Shown piece after piece: positions 50,052-59,304 of a stretch of 64,000 nt of DNA. Below the pieces are notes generated by a model that was not told where the DNA came from, did no database searches, and was given only the letters and a program-made list of their open reading frames with translations. The DNA lies in NCBI RefSeq assembly GCF_037969765.1, contig NZ_CP150207.1, positions 620,001 to 684,000 of the forward strand, written 5' to 3'. Each line of letters starts with the position of its first letter. The stretch's first letter is position 1. The translations under genes and the position numbers were made by a program. Origin of the DNA: Paenibacillus sp. FSL W8-0186 (lineage in GTDB: Bacteria; Bacillota; Bacilli; Paenibacillales; Paenibacillaceae).

Positions 50052-51524
50052 ATGGTTCATCATCGTACCCCCTTATTTACTGCTTTAACCGAGCATGCCA
50101 AGCGCAATCCAATTCCGTTCCATATACCCGGCCACAAAAAAGGCGAAGGTATGGAAAACGGGTTTAAAACCTTTCTGGGTGAGAATGCCTTGTCCATCGA
50201 TTTGATTAATATTGCGCCTTTGGATGACTTGCACCAGCCCACCGGTGTAATTGATGAAGCACAGCGCTTGGCTGCGTATGCTTTTGGTGCGGATTACTCT
50301 TTGTTTTCCGTGCAGGGTACAAGTACCGCGATTATGACGATGATCATGTCGGTTTGCGGCCCGGGCGATAAAATTATCGTGCCGCGCAACCTGCATAAGT
50401 CGATTTTATCGGCGATTATTTTTGCGGGAGCCAAGCCGATCTTTGTTATCCCGGAGCGGGATGCGGACTTAGGCATCGATCACGGTATTTCCGTTCGCTC
50501 GGTCAAGAAGGCGATCGAATGGCATCCGGATGCCAAGGCCGTATTGGTAATCAATCCGACGTATTTCGGGGTATGCACGAATTTAAAGGCGATCGTTGAT
50601 CTGGCCCATCATTATGGCATACCCGTACTCGTCGACGAGGCGCATGGAGCGCTGCTGCATTTTCACGACAAGTTTCCGCTATCAGCGATGCAGGCCGGCG
50701 CAGATCTGGCGGCGACAAGCATGCACAAGCTCGGTGGTTCATTGACCCAGAGCTCGCTTCTCCATATCAAGAAGGGCATTGTTCAACTGGAAAAAGTGCA
50801 GGCGATGTTCAGTATGCTGACAACGACCTCCACTTCGTATATTCTGTTGGCTTCCTTGGATGCGGCGCGCAAGCAGCTCGCCCTGCAAGGCCGCGAAATG
50901 TCGGACAAAGCGATTCGTTTGGCGGAGTACGCCAGAAGCCGAATCAATGAAATTCCCGGCCTGTCTTCCTTCGGGAGAGAGATTTTGTGGACGGATGCGG
51001 CGTTTGATTTCGATCCTACCAAGCTTACGGTGCATGTTCGGGAGCTTGGAATGACCGGATATGATGCGGAGCATTGGCTGCGAGATCATTACAACATTGA
51101 AGTGGAGCTGAGCGATTTATACAATATCCTGTGCTTAATCACGCCGGGCGACTCGAAAGAGAGCATAGATTGCCTACTGGATGCTTTAGCCGAGCTTGCC
51201 AACGTGCAGCACAAGCAACAAGCGGATCCTCAAGCTATGGATGTAAAATTACCCGAGATTCCACAGCTGGCCTTAACGCCGAGGGATGCTTTTTACGGGA
51301 ATGCCGAGTTTGTTCCCGTGGGGCAGTCGGCCGGACGGATCATTGCCGAAGCCATCTATGTTTATCCTCCGGGCATTCCGATTTTGCTGCCTGGGGAAGT
51401 GATTGCACAGCAGCATATCCGCTACATTCTGGAGCACTTGGAGGTCGGCCTTCCTGTAAAAGGCCCTGAAGATTTAACGGTTCAAAACGTGAAGGTTGTT
51501 ATTGAAGCGAAAGCGATTTTTTAG
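50052..51524 (+). CDS. Orn/Lys/Arg decarboxylase, fold type I (SpeA/Cad type)
   Basis: A PLP-dependent amino acid decarboxylase of 490 residues, the length of Bacillus SpeA/YaaO-like enzymes. [26 protein letters not shown] is the family opening (here [10 protein letters not shown] at 22-31). [13 protein letters not shown] holds the PLP-contacting Asp and His, and [11 protein letters not shown] gives Schiff-base Lys226. The C-terminal domain (from about 370) is present with [12 protein letters not shown]. Arginine, lysine and ornithine specificity cannot be separated by eye. The Shine-Dalgarno is weak. It opens a run of four PLP-enzyme genes spaced 14, 13 and 6 bases apart. Confidence 0.88.
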   Translation: MVHHRTPLFTALTEHAKRNPIPFHIPGHKKGEGMENGFKTFLGENALSIDLINIAPLDDLHQPTGVIDEAQRLAAYAFGADYSLFSVQGTSTAIMTMIMSVCGPGDKIIVPRNLHKSILSAIIFAGAKPIFVIPERDADLGIDHGISVRSVKKAIEWHPDAKAVLVINPTYFGVCTNLKAIVDLAHHYGIPVLVDEAHGALLHFHDKFPLSAMQAGADLAATSMHKLGGSLTQSSLLHIKKGIVQLEKVQAMFSMLTTTSTSYILLASLDAARKQLALQGREMSDKAIRLAEYARSRINEIPGLSSFGREILWTDAAFDFDPTKLTVHVRELGMTGYDAEHWLRDHYNIEVELSDLYNILCLITPGDSKESIDCLLDALAELANVQHKQQADPQAMDVKLPEIPQLALTPRDAFYGNAEFVPVGQSAGRIIAEAIYVYPPGIPILLPGEVIAQQHIRYILEHLEVGLPVKGPEDLTVQNVKVVIEAKAIF

Positions 51525-51538
51525 AGGGAGGAATTGAG

Positions 51539-52786
51539 ATGGAGCAATTACTGAAACAAGATCCGGCTATAGCCAAAGCGATTCAGCAAGAACTGGAACG
51601 ACAGCGTGACAAAATTGAACTGATTGCTTCGGAGAATTTTGTCAGTGAAGCGGTTATGGAGGCGATGGGCACTGTTTTAACCAATAAATACGCGGAAGGC
51701 TACCCTGGAAAAAGATTTTACGGCGGATGTCAGTACGTGGACAGGGTAGAGGATTTGGCCAGGCAAAGAGTGAAGGAGCTGTTCGGGGCAGAGCATGCCA
51801 ACGTGCAGCCCCATTCGGGAGCACAGGCCAATATGGCCGTTTATTTTGCCGCTGTAAACGCCGGGGATACGATTCTTGGCATGAATCTGTCGCATGGCGG
51901 CCACTTGACGCATGGAAGTCCCGTAAATGCTTCTGGTAAATTATACAATTTCATTCCATATGGAGTTAATGCTCAGACCTCTCGCATTGATTTTGATGAG
52001 GTGCGAAAGCTGGCGCATAAACACAAGCCGCGCATGATCGTTGTAGGGGCAAGCGCCTATCCGCGTACAATTGATTTCGAGCCTTTTGCCCAGATTGCTG
52101 AAGAAGTAGGCGCGCTGTTCCTTGTAGACATGGCTCACATTGCGGGGATCGTTGCAGCAGGCTTGCATCCGAATCCCGTGCCCCACGCCCATTTTGTGAC
52201 AACGACCACCCATAAGACGCTGCGCGGGCCGAGAGGCGGGGTGATTTTATGCAAGGAATCGTGGGCGCAAGCCATTGATAAAGCAGTCTTTCCAACGACG
52301 CAGGGCGGCCCGCTGATGCATATGATTGCCGCTAAGGCTGTCGCTTTCGAGGAAAATGCCGGAGCTGAATTCAGAATATATATGGAACGCGTCCTGCAGA
52401 ACGCCAAAATATTGGCGGAGGCTTTAATGGCAGAAGGCCTGCACGCCGTTTCCGGAGGAACAGACAATCATCTCATTCTTCTGGATCTTCGGAATATTGA
52501 GCTGACCGGCAAAGAGGCCCAGCAGCTTTTAGATGAAATTGGAATTACCGTCAATAAGAACACTATTCCTTTTGATCCTACAAGCCCGCTTGTCACGAGC
52601 GGGATTCGGCTCGGAACCCCTGCGGCTACAACAAGAGGCATGGGTCCGGAGGAAATGAAGGAGATTGCCGGTATCATTGCGACTGCTTTGAAGCATCCGC
52701 GTCATTCGGCGGTTCGCGAGCAATTGAAGGGCAAGGTACAGGAAATTACCTCGCGGTTCTCTTTATATGAGACAACAATGAGCTGA
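51539..52786 (+). CDS. glyA: Serine hydroxymethyltransferase
   Basis: The PLP enzyme that interconverts serine plus tetrahydrofolate and glycine plus methylene-THF. All hallmarks are present in 415 residues: [52 protein letters not shown], and [11 protein letters not shown] with Schiff-base Lys226. GGGAGG stands before the ATG. In Bacillales glyA normally lies near upp; its place here between a decarboxylase and hemL is unusual, and this may be a second copy. It lies 14 bases behind the decarboxylase gene. Confidence 0.95.
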   Translation: MEQLLKQDPAIAKAIQQELERQRDKIELIASENFVSEAVMEAMGTVLTNKYAEGYPGKRFYGGCQYVDRVEDLARQRVKELFGAEHANVQPHSGAQANMAVYFAAVNAGDTILGMNLSHGGHLTHGSPVNASGKLYNFIPYGVNAQTSRIDFDEVRKLAHKHKPRMIVVGASAYPRTIDFEPFAQIAEEVGALFLVDMAHIAGIVAAGLHPNPVPHAHFVTTTTHKTLRGPRGGVILCKESWAQAIDKAVFPTTQGGPLMHMIAAKAVAFEENAGAEFRIYMERVLQNAKILAEALMAEGLHAVSGGTDNHLILLDLRNIELTGKEAQQLLDEIGITVNKNTIPFDPTSPLVTSGIRLGTPAATTRGMGPEEMKEIAGIIATALKHPRHSAVREQLKGKVQEITSRFSLYETTMS

Positions 52787-52799
52787 AGGAGGAGAAGCC

Positions 52800-54107
52800 A
52801 TGACATCCAGCACCAGTAGAAAGGATTCATACTCCAGAGCAGCCTTCGCTGAGGCCAGGAGCGTGATCCCCGGAGGGGTAAACAGCCCGGTTCGCGCCTT
52901 TTCATCGGTCGGCTTATCCCCTGTGTTCATTGCAGGCGGACAAGGCTCGCACGTGTTCGATATCGATGGAAATGAGTTCATAGATTATATCGGCTCATGG
53001 GGGCCGTTGATCCTGGGGCATGCTCATCCGGAGGTTGTCGAGGCGGTAGGAAAGGCGGCGGCTCAAGGAACAAGCTTTGGCTTGCCTACAGAAATTGAAA
53101 CAAAAATGGCCAGGCTGATCATCGAAAGCGTTCCGTCTATAGATATGGTACGCATGGTGAATTCCGGCACGGAAGCCTCAATGAGTGCGCTGCGTCTGGC
53201 CAGAGGATATACGAAGCGGCACAAAATTGTGAAATTCCAAGGAGGCTATCACGGGCATGCCGATGCTTTGCTCATTAAATCCGGCTCAGGGGTGGCGACC
53301 TTGGGCTTGCCGGATAGCCCGGGAATTCCTGAAAGTGTCGCTGCAAATACAATTACGGTGCCTTATAACAGTATCGCTAGCATTCGTCATGTATTCGAGC
53401 AATGTGGCGAACAAATCGCTGCGGTCATCGTTGAGCCAGTGGCCGGGAATATGGGGGTTGTGCCGCCTTTACCCGGTTTTCTTCAAGGGTTAAGGGAGAT
53501 TACCGCACAGTACGGCAGCCTGCTGATCTTCGATGAGGTCATGACGGGATTCCGCGTAGGCTATCAGGGGGCCCAAGGGCTGTACGGAATCAAGCCGGAT
53601 CTTACCTGCTTTGGAAAAGTGATTGGCGGAGGTCTCCCGGTAGGCGCTTATGGCGGCAAGCATGAAATTATGCAGCAGATTGCTCCTGCCGGGCCCGTCT
53701 ATCAAGCCGGAACGCTATCGGGCAATCCGCTCGCCATGACGGCTGGATATACGACTTTGCAATTGCTTGCACAGCCTGGAATCTATGACAAATTGGAAAG
53801 AAAAGCGGCTCGGCTGGCGGAAGGTTTTATACGAAATGCCAAAATGGCAGGGATTCCCCTCAAGATCAACAGGGTAGGCTCGATGCTGTCTGCTTTTTTT
53901 ACGGAACATGATGTCGTGGATTATGAGACAGCTCAACGTTCGAATATGCGGCTGTTTAAACAATACTATGCAGCGATGCTGGATCGTGGCATTTTAACAG
54001 CACCAACCCCCTATGAAGTCATGTTCGTATCGGCTGCGCATTCGGATGAGGATATCGAGGCTACGATCAAAGCCCATTTCGAGGCAGTAAAAGCGATCAA
54101 GGAGTGA
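52800..54107 (+). CDS. hemL: Glutamate-1-semialdehyde 2,1-aminomutase
   Basis: This PLP/PMP enzyme makes 5-aminolevulinate from glutamate semialdehyde for tetrapyrrole synthesis. The 435 residues hold [71 protein letters not shown] and the Schiff-base Lys273 in [26 protein letters not shown] precedes the ATG. It lacks the rest of the hem operon (hemAXCDB), so it resembles the second, GsaB-type copy of Bacillales. It sits in a tight PLP-enzyme operon, 13 bases after glyA. Confidence 0.92.
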   Translation: MTSSTSRKDSYSRAAFAEARSVIPGGVNSPVRAFSSVGLSPVFIAGGQGSHVFDIDGNEFIDYIGSWGPLILGHAHPEVVEAVGKAAAQGTSFGLPTEIETKMARLIIESVPSIDMVRMVNSGTEASMSALRLARGYTKRHKIVKFQGGYHGHADALLIKSGSGVATLGLPDSPGIPESVAANTITVPYNSIASIRHVFEQCGEQIAAVIVEPVAGNMGVVPPLPGFLQGLREITAQYGSLLIFDEVMTGFRVGYQGAQGLYGIKPDLTCFGKVIGGGLPVGAYGGKHEIMQQIAPAGPVYQAGTLSGNPLAMTAGYTTLQLLAQPGIYDKLERKAARLAEGFIRNAKMAGIPLKINRVGSMLSAFFTEHDVVDYETAQRSNMRLFKQYYAAMLDRGILTAPTPYEVMFVSAAHSDEDIEATIKAHFEAVKAIKE

Positions 54108-54113
54108 TGTGGT

Positions 54114-55298
54114 TTGAATATGGCTGAGCCTATTGACAACGGCGTTCTGTTTCCGGCCTACACGAAATATCCCGTCTCGCTGATCAAAGGGAATGGAAGC
54201 CGGCTCTGGGATGACCAAGGCAAAGAATATTTGGACTTTATGTCAGGAATTGCGGTATGTAATTTGGGACATGTGCCCTTAAAAATAAAACGAAGAATAC
54301 AGGAACAGCTTGAACAAGTGTGGCATGTATCCAACCTGTTCCATATTCCGAACCAGCAGAAGCTGGCGCAAATGCTTACCGCTCACAGCTGTGCGGATCT
54401 CGTCTTCTTTTGCAATAGCGGGGCAGAAGCCAATGAGGCTGCAATCAAATGTGCCAGAAGATATCACCAGCGGGTGCTTGGCAATGGCAGATACGAAATC
54501 ATCACGTTCGAAAAATCCTTTCACGGGCGCACGATGGCCACATTGACCGCGACGGGGCAGGATAAGGTCAAGGATGGATTTTTTCCGCTGCCGGAGGGAT
54601 TTGCCTATGCACGATATAACGATATTCAATCGGTAGAAGATAGGATCACGGAGCGGACCGCAGCGATCATGCTTGAACTCGTACAGGGAGAAGGTGGCGT
54701 CTATGCCGCGGATCCCGAGTTTGTGACCCGGCTCTCCGTTCTATGCAAGGAGCGAGGGCTGCTGCTTATGATCGATGAGGTGCAGACGGGGATGGGGCGA
54801 ACGGGGAAGCTGTTTGCTTACGAGCATTATGGCATCGAGCCGGATATCATCACGCTTGCCAAAGGGCTGGCCAGCGGATTTCCTATCGGAGCAATGATGG
54901 GGAAGAAGAAGCTTCGCGACGCCTTCTCCCCAGGAAGCCATGCGTCGACATTTGGAGGCGCCCCGCTTGCGGCGGCGGCTGGCCTGGCTACGCTAGAGAC
55001 GATACTCGAGGAACGTTTATGTGAACGAGCGGAACAGATGGGCGCATATGCTTTGCAAAGGCTGCAGGAGCAGCTTCAGTCCTATTCTATCGTTCAATCC
55101 GTAAGGGGCCTCGGTCTGTTGATCGGCCTTGAATGCCGCGAACCGATTGCCCCCGTCATTCAGGAACTGCTGCTGCACGGACTATTGGTATTGGCAGCAG
55201 GTACTCACGTGATTCGTTTTATGCCTAGCTTATATATTACAAAGGAAGAAATTGACCAGGCCGTGGACATTGTCTCCACCGTTCTGGAGAGGCGTTAA
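54114..55298 (+). CDS. argD: Acetylornithine aminotransferase-like class III aminotransferase
   Basis: TTG 54114 is the start, nine bases behind GGAG; ATG 54120 lies further off. The 394-residue class III aminotransferase has LDFMSGIAVCNLGH, FFCNSGAEANEAAIKCAR, SFHGRTMATLTATGQ, MIDEVQTGMGRTGKLFA and Schiff-base Lys250 in TLAKGLASGFPIGAMM. ArgD transfers the amino group from N-acetylornithine to 2-oxoglutarate. No other arg genes are here, so the substrate may differ. Its stop overlaps the stop of the convergent LysR gene by four bases. Confidence 0.85.
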   Translation: MNMAEPIDNGVLFPAYTKYPVSLIKGNGSRLWDDQGKEYLDFMSGIAVCNLGHVPLKIKRRIQEQLEQVWHVSNLFHIPNQQKLAQMLTAHSCADLVFFCNSGAEANEAAIKCARRYHQRVLGNGRYEIITFEKSFHGRTMATLTATGQDKVKDGFFPLPEGFAYARYNDIQSVEDRITERTAAIMLELVQGEGGVYAADPEFVTRLSVLCKERGLLLMIDEVQTGMGRTGKLFAYEHYGIEPDIITLAKGLASGFPIGAMMGKKKLRDAFSPGSHASTFGGAPLAAAAGLATLETILEERLCERAEQMGAYALQRLQEQLQSYSIVQSVRGLGLLIGLECREPIAPVIQELLLHGLLVLAAGTHVIRFMPSLYITKEEIDQAVDIVSTVLERR

Positions 55299-56191
55299 TC
55301 CATATGTTTGCTTTTGATCGTAGTAATCAATTGCTCCATAAACACCCGGCTGGCCGCGCATAAATATTTATTTTTCCGATAGACGACCCCGATTTGTGTC
55401 GTAGGAACCGGGTTTTGAATCGGGATTGTCTGAATATGCGGATTTCCTATGTAGTCGAGGTAACCTTTCGGTAGAATTGTGACGCCAAGGCCTTGAACGA
55501 CCATATTGATGATTGACTCCATCGTTGTCATTTCCATAACGGGCTGCGGCGCGAAGGCAAGGGCGCGGCATTGCTCATTAATGAGCTGGCGCAGAAAATA
55601 TGTGTTTGGCAGTAACACACTTGGTGTCTCTTTAAGAATATCAAGTGTCACGAAAGGCCTCTGAGCGATGGGATGATCTACAGGCACGGCAAGGGCAAGA
55701 TTTTCTTTAAAGAGGGGGATAGTCTCCAGATCATCATGCTCCATCGGTAAATATACAATGCCCAAATCGAGTTCATTTTCCAGTAGTCCGTTGTAAATAT
55801 CTCCAGTTCGCAGACCGAGCACAGACAGCTCGACGTTAGGATAGCTGCGGTGGAAGCCGATTACGGTTGGGGGGAGCAAGTAATTGACTACGGTCAACAG
55901 CGCGCCGATTTTCAATGTACCTCTTTTCAATCCTTGGATTTCGCTGATCGCGGCACGTGCCTGGGATAGTTCATGAAACACATTGTAGCTATGGTGCAGC
56001 AAGGTTTTGCCCGCTTCGGTAATGACGGTTTTCTTACCGATGCGATCGAACAGGGGGGTGCCGATTTCGTGCTCCAGTAAACGAATTTGCTGACTTAGCG
56101 AGGGTTGGGCGATACCCAGCTTCTCCGCGGCACGGGTAAAATGCAGCTCGTGGCATACGGCCATGAAATACTCCAATTGCCTGAGTTCCAT
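55295..56191 (-). CDS. LysR-family transcriptional regulator
   Basis: A 298-residue regulator of the CynR/YwfK-like type. Residues 1-60 are the winged helix (MELRQLEYFMAVCHELHFTRAA, here LRQLEYFMAVC, and LGIAQPSLSQQIRLLEHEIG). The effector domain of about 200 residues includes GTLKIGALLTVVNYLLPP and VVQGLGVTILP. GGAGG precedes the ATG. It is divergent from serC, with two overlapping palindromes in the 102-bp gap, and convergent with the argD-like gene. It likely controls serC and pdxS, and itself. Confidence 0.9.
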   Translation of the reverse strand: MELRQLEYFMAVCHELHFTRAAEKLGIAQPSLSQQIRLLEHEIGTPLFDRIGKKTVITEAGKTLLHHSYNVFHELSQARAAISEIQGLKRGTLKIGALLTVVNYLLPPTVIGFHRSYPNVELSVLGLRTGDIYNGLLENELDLGIVYLPMEHDDLETIPLFKENLALAVPVDHPIAQRPFVTLDILKETPSVLLPNTYFLRQLINEQCRALAFAPQPVMEMTTMESIINMVVQGLGVTILPKGYLDYIGNPHIQTIPIQNPVPTTQIGVVYRKNKYLCAASRVFMEQLITTIKSKHMD

Positions 56192-56211
56192 GAATCTTCC
56201 TCCTTGAAAAG

Positions 56212-56246
56212 CCTATTACAAATAATAATAGGTTCTTACTATTATT
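56212..56246. promoter_or_regulatory. Two overlapping palindromes between LysR gene and serC
   Basis: CCTATTA/TAATAGG (56212-56232, 7-nt gap) and AATAATAG/CTATTATT (56224-56246, 7-nt gap) are both perfect and share the central arm. The layout fits a LysR recognition site plus activation site, about 50-80 bases before serC. Confidence 0.7.
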
Positions 56247-56293
56247 TTAAGATAAACGATATGAAATATCTATATATTAAAAGGAGAACGGAG

Positions 56294-57379
56294 ATGAAAC
56301 AAGTCTATAACTTTAATGCTGGGCCAGCAGGATTGCCTGGGGAAGTAATGCATCAAGCACAGGAGGAACTCCTTGACCTGCAGGGCACCGGTCTATCTGT
56401 TCTGGAAATTTCGCATAGGAGCAAGGAATATGAACAAATTAACGACGAAACTCAACAACTGCTAAAAGAGCTTCTTCACATTCCCTCGGGTTATGAAGTG
56501 ATGTTTGTGCAGGGAGGGGCAAGCATGCAGTTTGCCATGGTGCCGATAAATTTCTTGCCGGCAGGGCGTGTGGCAAGCTACATCCACAGCGGGACGTGGT
56601 CGGGCAAGGCCATAGCGGAGGCGAGAAAAATGGGCGATACGGCAATTGCGGCAAGCTCGGAGGCGGATCATTTTACGAAGGTTCCAGATTTGCATGGAAT
56701 AAATCTTCATCCTGAAACAGCCTATGTTCACCTTACTTCCAATGAAACGATAGCGGGAACCCAATACCATAGCTTCGCCGATACAGGGGAAGTTCCGCTG
56801 ATTGCAGATATGTCCAGTGATATTTTGTCTCGTCCGGTTAATGTATCTAACTTTGCATTTATCTATGCCGGTGCTCAGAAGAACCTAGGCCCCTCTGGGG
56901 TTACTGTTGTGATCGCTGAGCGTGAGCTGCTGAGCAGAATTCCTGCACATATCCCAGATATTATGAATTATCGGACTCATGCGAACAGCGGCTCGCTGTA
57001 TAACACACCGCCTGTATTTGCCGTGTACATAGTTAATCTTGTGCTGAAATGGATTCGGAATAACGGCGGAGCAAAAGGCATGGAACAGCGCAACCGGCTT
57101 AAAGCCGACTTGCTGTATAGCACGATCGACCAAAGTGGTGGTTTTTATAGCGGGCTCGCACATAAGGAAAGTCGTTCGCTGATGAATGCGACGTTTCGCG
57201 TGATGAATGATGAATTGGAACTGCAATTTTTACAAGAAGCGGAACAGAACGGCTTTGTGGGATTAAAGGGACATCGGGATGCCGGGCATATGCGGGCTTC
57301 TCTCTATAATGCTGTTACGTATGAACAGTGCAAAGCGTTGGCAGATTTCATGGTGGACTTTCAACAGCGCTTTGGATAG
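56294..57379 (+). CDS. serC: Phosphoserine aminotransferase
   Basis: This PLP enzyme converts 3-phosphohydroxypyruvate to phosphoserine, and also 4-phosphohydroxythreonine in the DXP route to vitamin B6. The 361-residue product has YNFNAGPAGLPGEVM, GTGLSVLEISHRSKEY, FVQGGASMQFAMVP, LTSNETIAGTQY and Schiff-base Lys196 in YAGAQKNLGPSGV. AAGGAG precedes the ATG. Binding sites for the divergent LysR protein lie upstream. The pdxS gene follows 124 bases later on the same strand, an uncommon neighbour. Confidence 0.95.
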   Translation: MKQVYNFNAGPAGLPGEVMHQAQEELLDLQGTGLSVLEISHRSKEYEQINDETQQLLKELLHIPSGYEVMFVQGGASMQFAMVPINFLPAGRVASYIHSGTWSGKAIAEARKMGDTAIAASSEADHFTKVPDLHGINLHPETAYVHLTSNETIAGTQYHSFADTGEVPLIADMSSDILSRPVNVSNFAFIYAGAQKNLGPSGVTVVIAERELLSRIPAHIPDIMNYRTHANSGSLYNTPPVFAVYIVNLVLKWIRNNGGAKGMEQRNRLKADLLYSTIDQSGGFYSGLAHKESRSLMNATFRVMNDELELQFLQEAEQNGFVGLKGHRDAGHMRASLYNAVTYEQCKALADFMVDFQQRFG

Positions 57380-57503
57380 AAAATAAATCTGCTAGACTGA
57401 AATTTCGGCCTTCATTGTCGGGGTTTCAATTTGGGTGCGTGGCATGGTTGTGCACTGGTGAACAAAATAAGTTTAGAAACTTGAAAACATGGAGGAATGA
57501 GAG

Positions 57504-58385
57504 ATGGAAACAGGGACGAACCGAGTCAAACGGGGAATGGCGGAAATGCAAAAAGGCGGCGTCATCATGGACGTGATGAATGCCGAGCAGGCCAAAATTG
57601 CGGAAGCAGCTGGAGCTACTGCCGTGATGGCGCTGGAAAGAGTGCCGGCAGACATCCGTGCGGCAGGCGGAGTTGCACGCATGGCCGATCCGGTTGTTGT
57701 CGAGCAGGTAATGAAGGCTGTGTCTATCCCCGTGATGGCGAAGGCGCGCATCGGTCACTATGTAGAAGCCAGAGTACTTGAAGCCCTGGGCGTGGACTAC
57801 ATTGACGAAAGTGAAGTGTTAACGCCCGCCGATGATATTTTTCATATCGACAAAAATGAGTTTACGATCCCATTCGTATGCGGGGCCAGGGATTTGGGAG
57901 AGGCCTTGCGCCGTATCGGAGAGGGGGCATCGATGATTCGCACCAAAGGGGAGCCGGGAACGGGAAATATTGTCGAGGCAGTACGCCATATGCGCATGAT
58001 GCTTGGGCAAATACGTAAAGTGCAGGGAATGAGCAAGGATGAGCTCATGGTGGAGGCCAAGCAGCTCAGCGCACCTTATGAATTATTGCTGCAGGTCAGG
58101 GATACGGGAAGATTACCGGTCGTTAACTTTGCTGCCGGAGGGGTGGCTACTCCCGCTGATGCGGCTTTAATGATGACATTAGGGGCCGACGGCGTGTTTG
58201 TTGGATCGGGAATTTTCAAATCGGAGCAGCCGGAGAAATTTGCCCGGGCCATTGTGGAGGCAACGACGAATTATACCGATTTTAAGCTGATTGCAGAAAT
58301 ATCCAAAAACCTGGGAGCCCCGATGAAAGGTTTAGAAATCTCGAAGCTAGAAGCAGGAGACCGCATGCAGGAACGTGGTATATAA
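57504..58385 (+). CDS. pdxS: PLP synthase subunit PdxS
   Basis: The synthase subunit of the DXP-independent route condenses ribose 5-phosphate, glyceraldehyde 3-phosphate and ammonia to pyridoxal 5'-phosphate. The 293 residues are intact: Asp23, Lys80 (VMAKARIGH) and Lys148 (RTKGEPGTG) are the catalytic residues, and [16 protein letters not shown] is conserved. GGAGG precedes the ATG. The glutaminase partner pdxT, normally the next gene, is absent; a MOSC protein gene follows instead. Either PdxT is encoded elsewhere or this is a second pdxS. Confidence 0.95.
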   Translation: METGTNRVKRGMAEMQKGGVIMDVMNAEQAKIAEAAGATAVMALERVPADIRAAGGVARMADPVVVEQVMKAVSIPVMAKARIGHYVEARVLEALGVDYIDESEVLTPADDIFHIDKNEFTIPFVCGARDLGEALRRIGEGASMIRTKGEPGTGNIVEAVRHMRMMLGQIRKVQGMSKDELMVEAKQLSAPYELLLQVRDTGRLPVVNFAAGGVATPADAALMMTLGADGVFVGSGIFKSEQPEKFARAIVEATTNYTDFKLIAEISKNLGAPMKGLEISKLEAGDRMQERGI

Positions 58386-58440
58386 TAGGTAAGAGACAGT
58401 TAATTCTTGAATTCAAAGTCGGAAACGGAAGTGATCCCTC

Positions 58441-59130
58441 GTGGGGCAGGGTGAAATTATATCCATCAATGTAGGCAAGCCGATACAGGTGCAATTTAAC
58501 AATAAGGAAATTTCGACAGGCATCTTCAAGAGGCCAAGCGATGAGCCGCTGTTCCTGTCCTGGCTCAACTTCGAGGGGGATGGTCAGGCCGATCTTGTTC
58601 ACCACGGAGGCAGGGAGAAGGCCGTTTGTGTGTACCCTTACGAGCATTATCCCTTTTGGGAGAAGGAATTGGGCCGGGCATTGGAGTACAGTGCATTCGG
58701 CGAAAATTTAACAACGCGGGGTTTGCTGGAGACGGAGGTTTGCATTGGCGATATTTTTCAGCTGGGAGAAGCGGTGGTGCAGGTAAGCCAGCCAAGGCAG
58801 CCTTGTTATAAACTATCCGTAAAATACGGGACCCCTGACATGCCGTTAAAAGTACAGGAAACCGGGTATACCGGCTTTTATTTCCGCGTGCTCCAGGAAG
58901 GGCTCGTATCGAGGCTGGATGGGCTGCATTTGATCGACAGACATCCGAAAGCAATTACGGTATCTTACGCCAACAAGATCATGCATCGCGAAAAGAATAA
59001 TCTTGAAGGAATAGCCAAGATTCTTGAAGTCGAGGAACTCTCGGACAACTGGAGAAAGACACTGACCAAGCGACTTGAAGGAAGCGAGACGGATACTAGA
59101 GAAAGACTAACGGGCTACAAAGAAAAGTAG
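58441..59130 (+). CDS. MOSC-domain protein, YiiM type
   Basis: GTG 58441 is used as start, with GGAAG upstream. The 229-residue protein has a MOSC domain: IISINVGKPIQVQ, GDGQADLVHHGGREKAVCVYPYEHY (in part), FGENLTTRGLLE, VCIGDIFQLG and VSQPRQPCYKL with the conserved cysteine. A C-terminal 3-alpha segment (from about 165, DRHPKAITVSYANKIMH) places it with YiiM, which uses molybdenum cofactor to reduce N-hydroxylated bases. No molybdenum-cofactor genes are in the window. Confidence 0.88.
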   Translation: MGQGEIISINVGKPIQVQFNNKEISTGIFKRPSDEPLFLSWLNFEGDGQADLVHHGGREKAVCVYPYEHYPFWEKELGRALEYSAFGENLTTRGLLETEVCIGDIFQLGEAVVQVSQPRQPCYKLSVKYGTPDMPLKVQETGYTGFYFRVLQEGLVSRLDGLHLIDRHPKAITVSYANKIMHREKNNLEGIAKILEVEELSDNWRKTLTKRLEGSETDTRERLTGYKEK

Positions 59131-59189
59131 CTTATGTTCATAGCGATTTTCTACGCATATCCGGGCTATCGCCACGGGAGAATCAGATG

Positions 59190-59195
59190 TATAAT
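59190..59195 (+). promoter_or_regulatory. -10 element GATGTATAAT upstream of the phosphotransferase gene
   Basis: The context is AGATGTATAATCGTGGAA, almost identical to 14702. A terminator-like hairpin lies between it and the gene at 59305. Confidence 0.4.
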
Positions 59196-59218
59196 CGTGG
59201 AAAGAAGCTCGCGTAACA

Positions 59219-59264
59219 ACGCCTCAGCCTAAGATAAGAGCGATCTTAAGGCTGGGGCGTTTTT
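59219..59264 (+). terminator. Terminator with AGAT/ATCT core before the phosphotransferase gene
   Basis: ACGCCTCAGCC plus TAAGAT (59219-59235) pairs with ATCTTA plus GGCTGGGGCGT (59243-59260) around AAGAGCG, followed by TTTTTG. It may end the MOSC transcript or, if the -10 at 59190 is used, act as an attenuator of the next gene. Confidence 0.75.
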
Positions 59265-59304
59265 GTAATAGTGGAAGGTTAATTTGGTTATATGGAGATG
59301 ATCG

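Noticed and set aside
50052..58385. Natural-product biosynthetic cluster
   Set aside because: There is no carrier protein, synthetase, synthase or export gene; all enzymes are standard amino-acid and cofactor enzymes, so I describe it only as a PLP-enzyme cluster.
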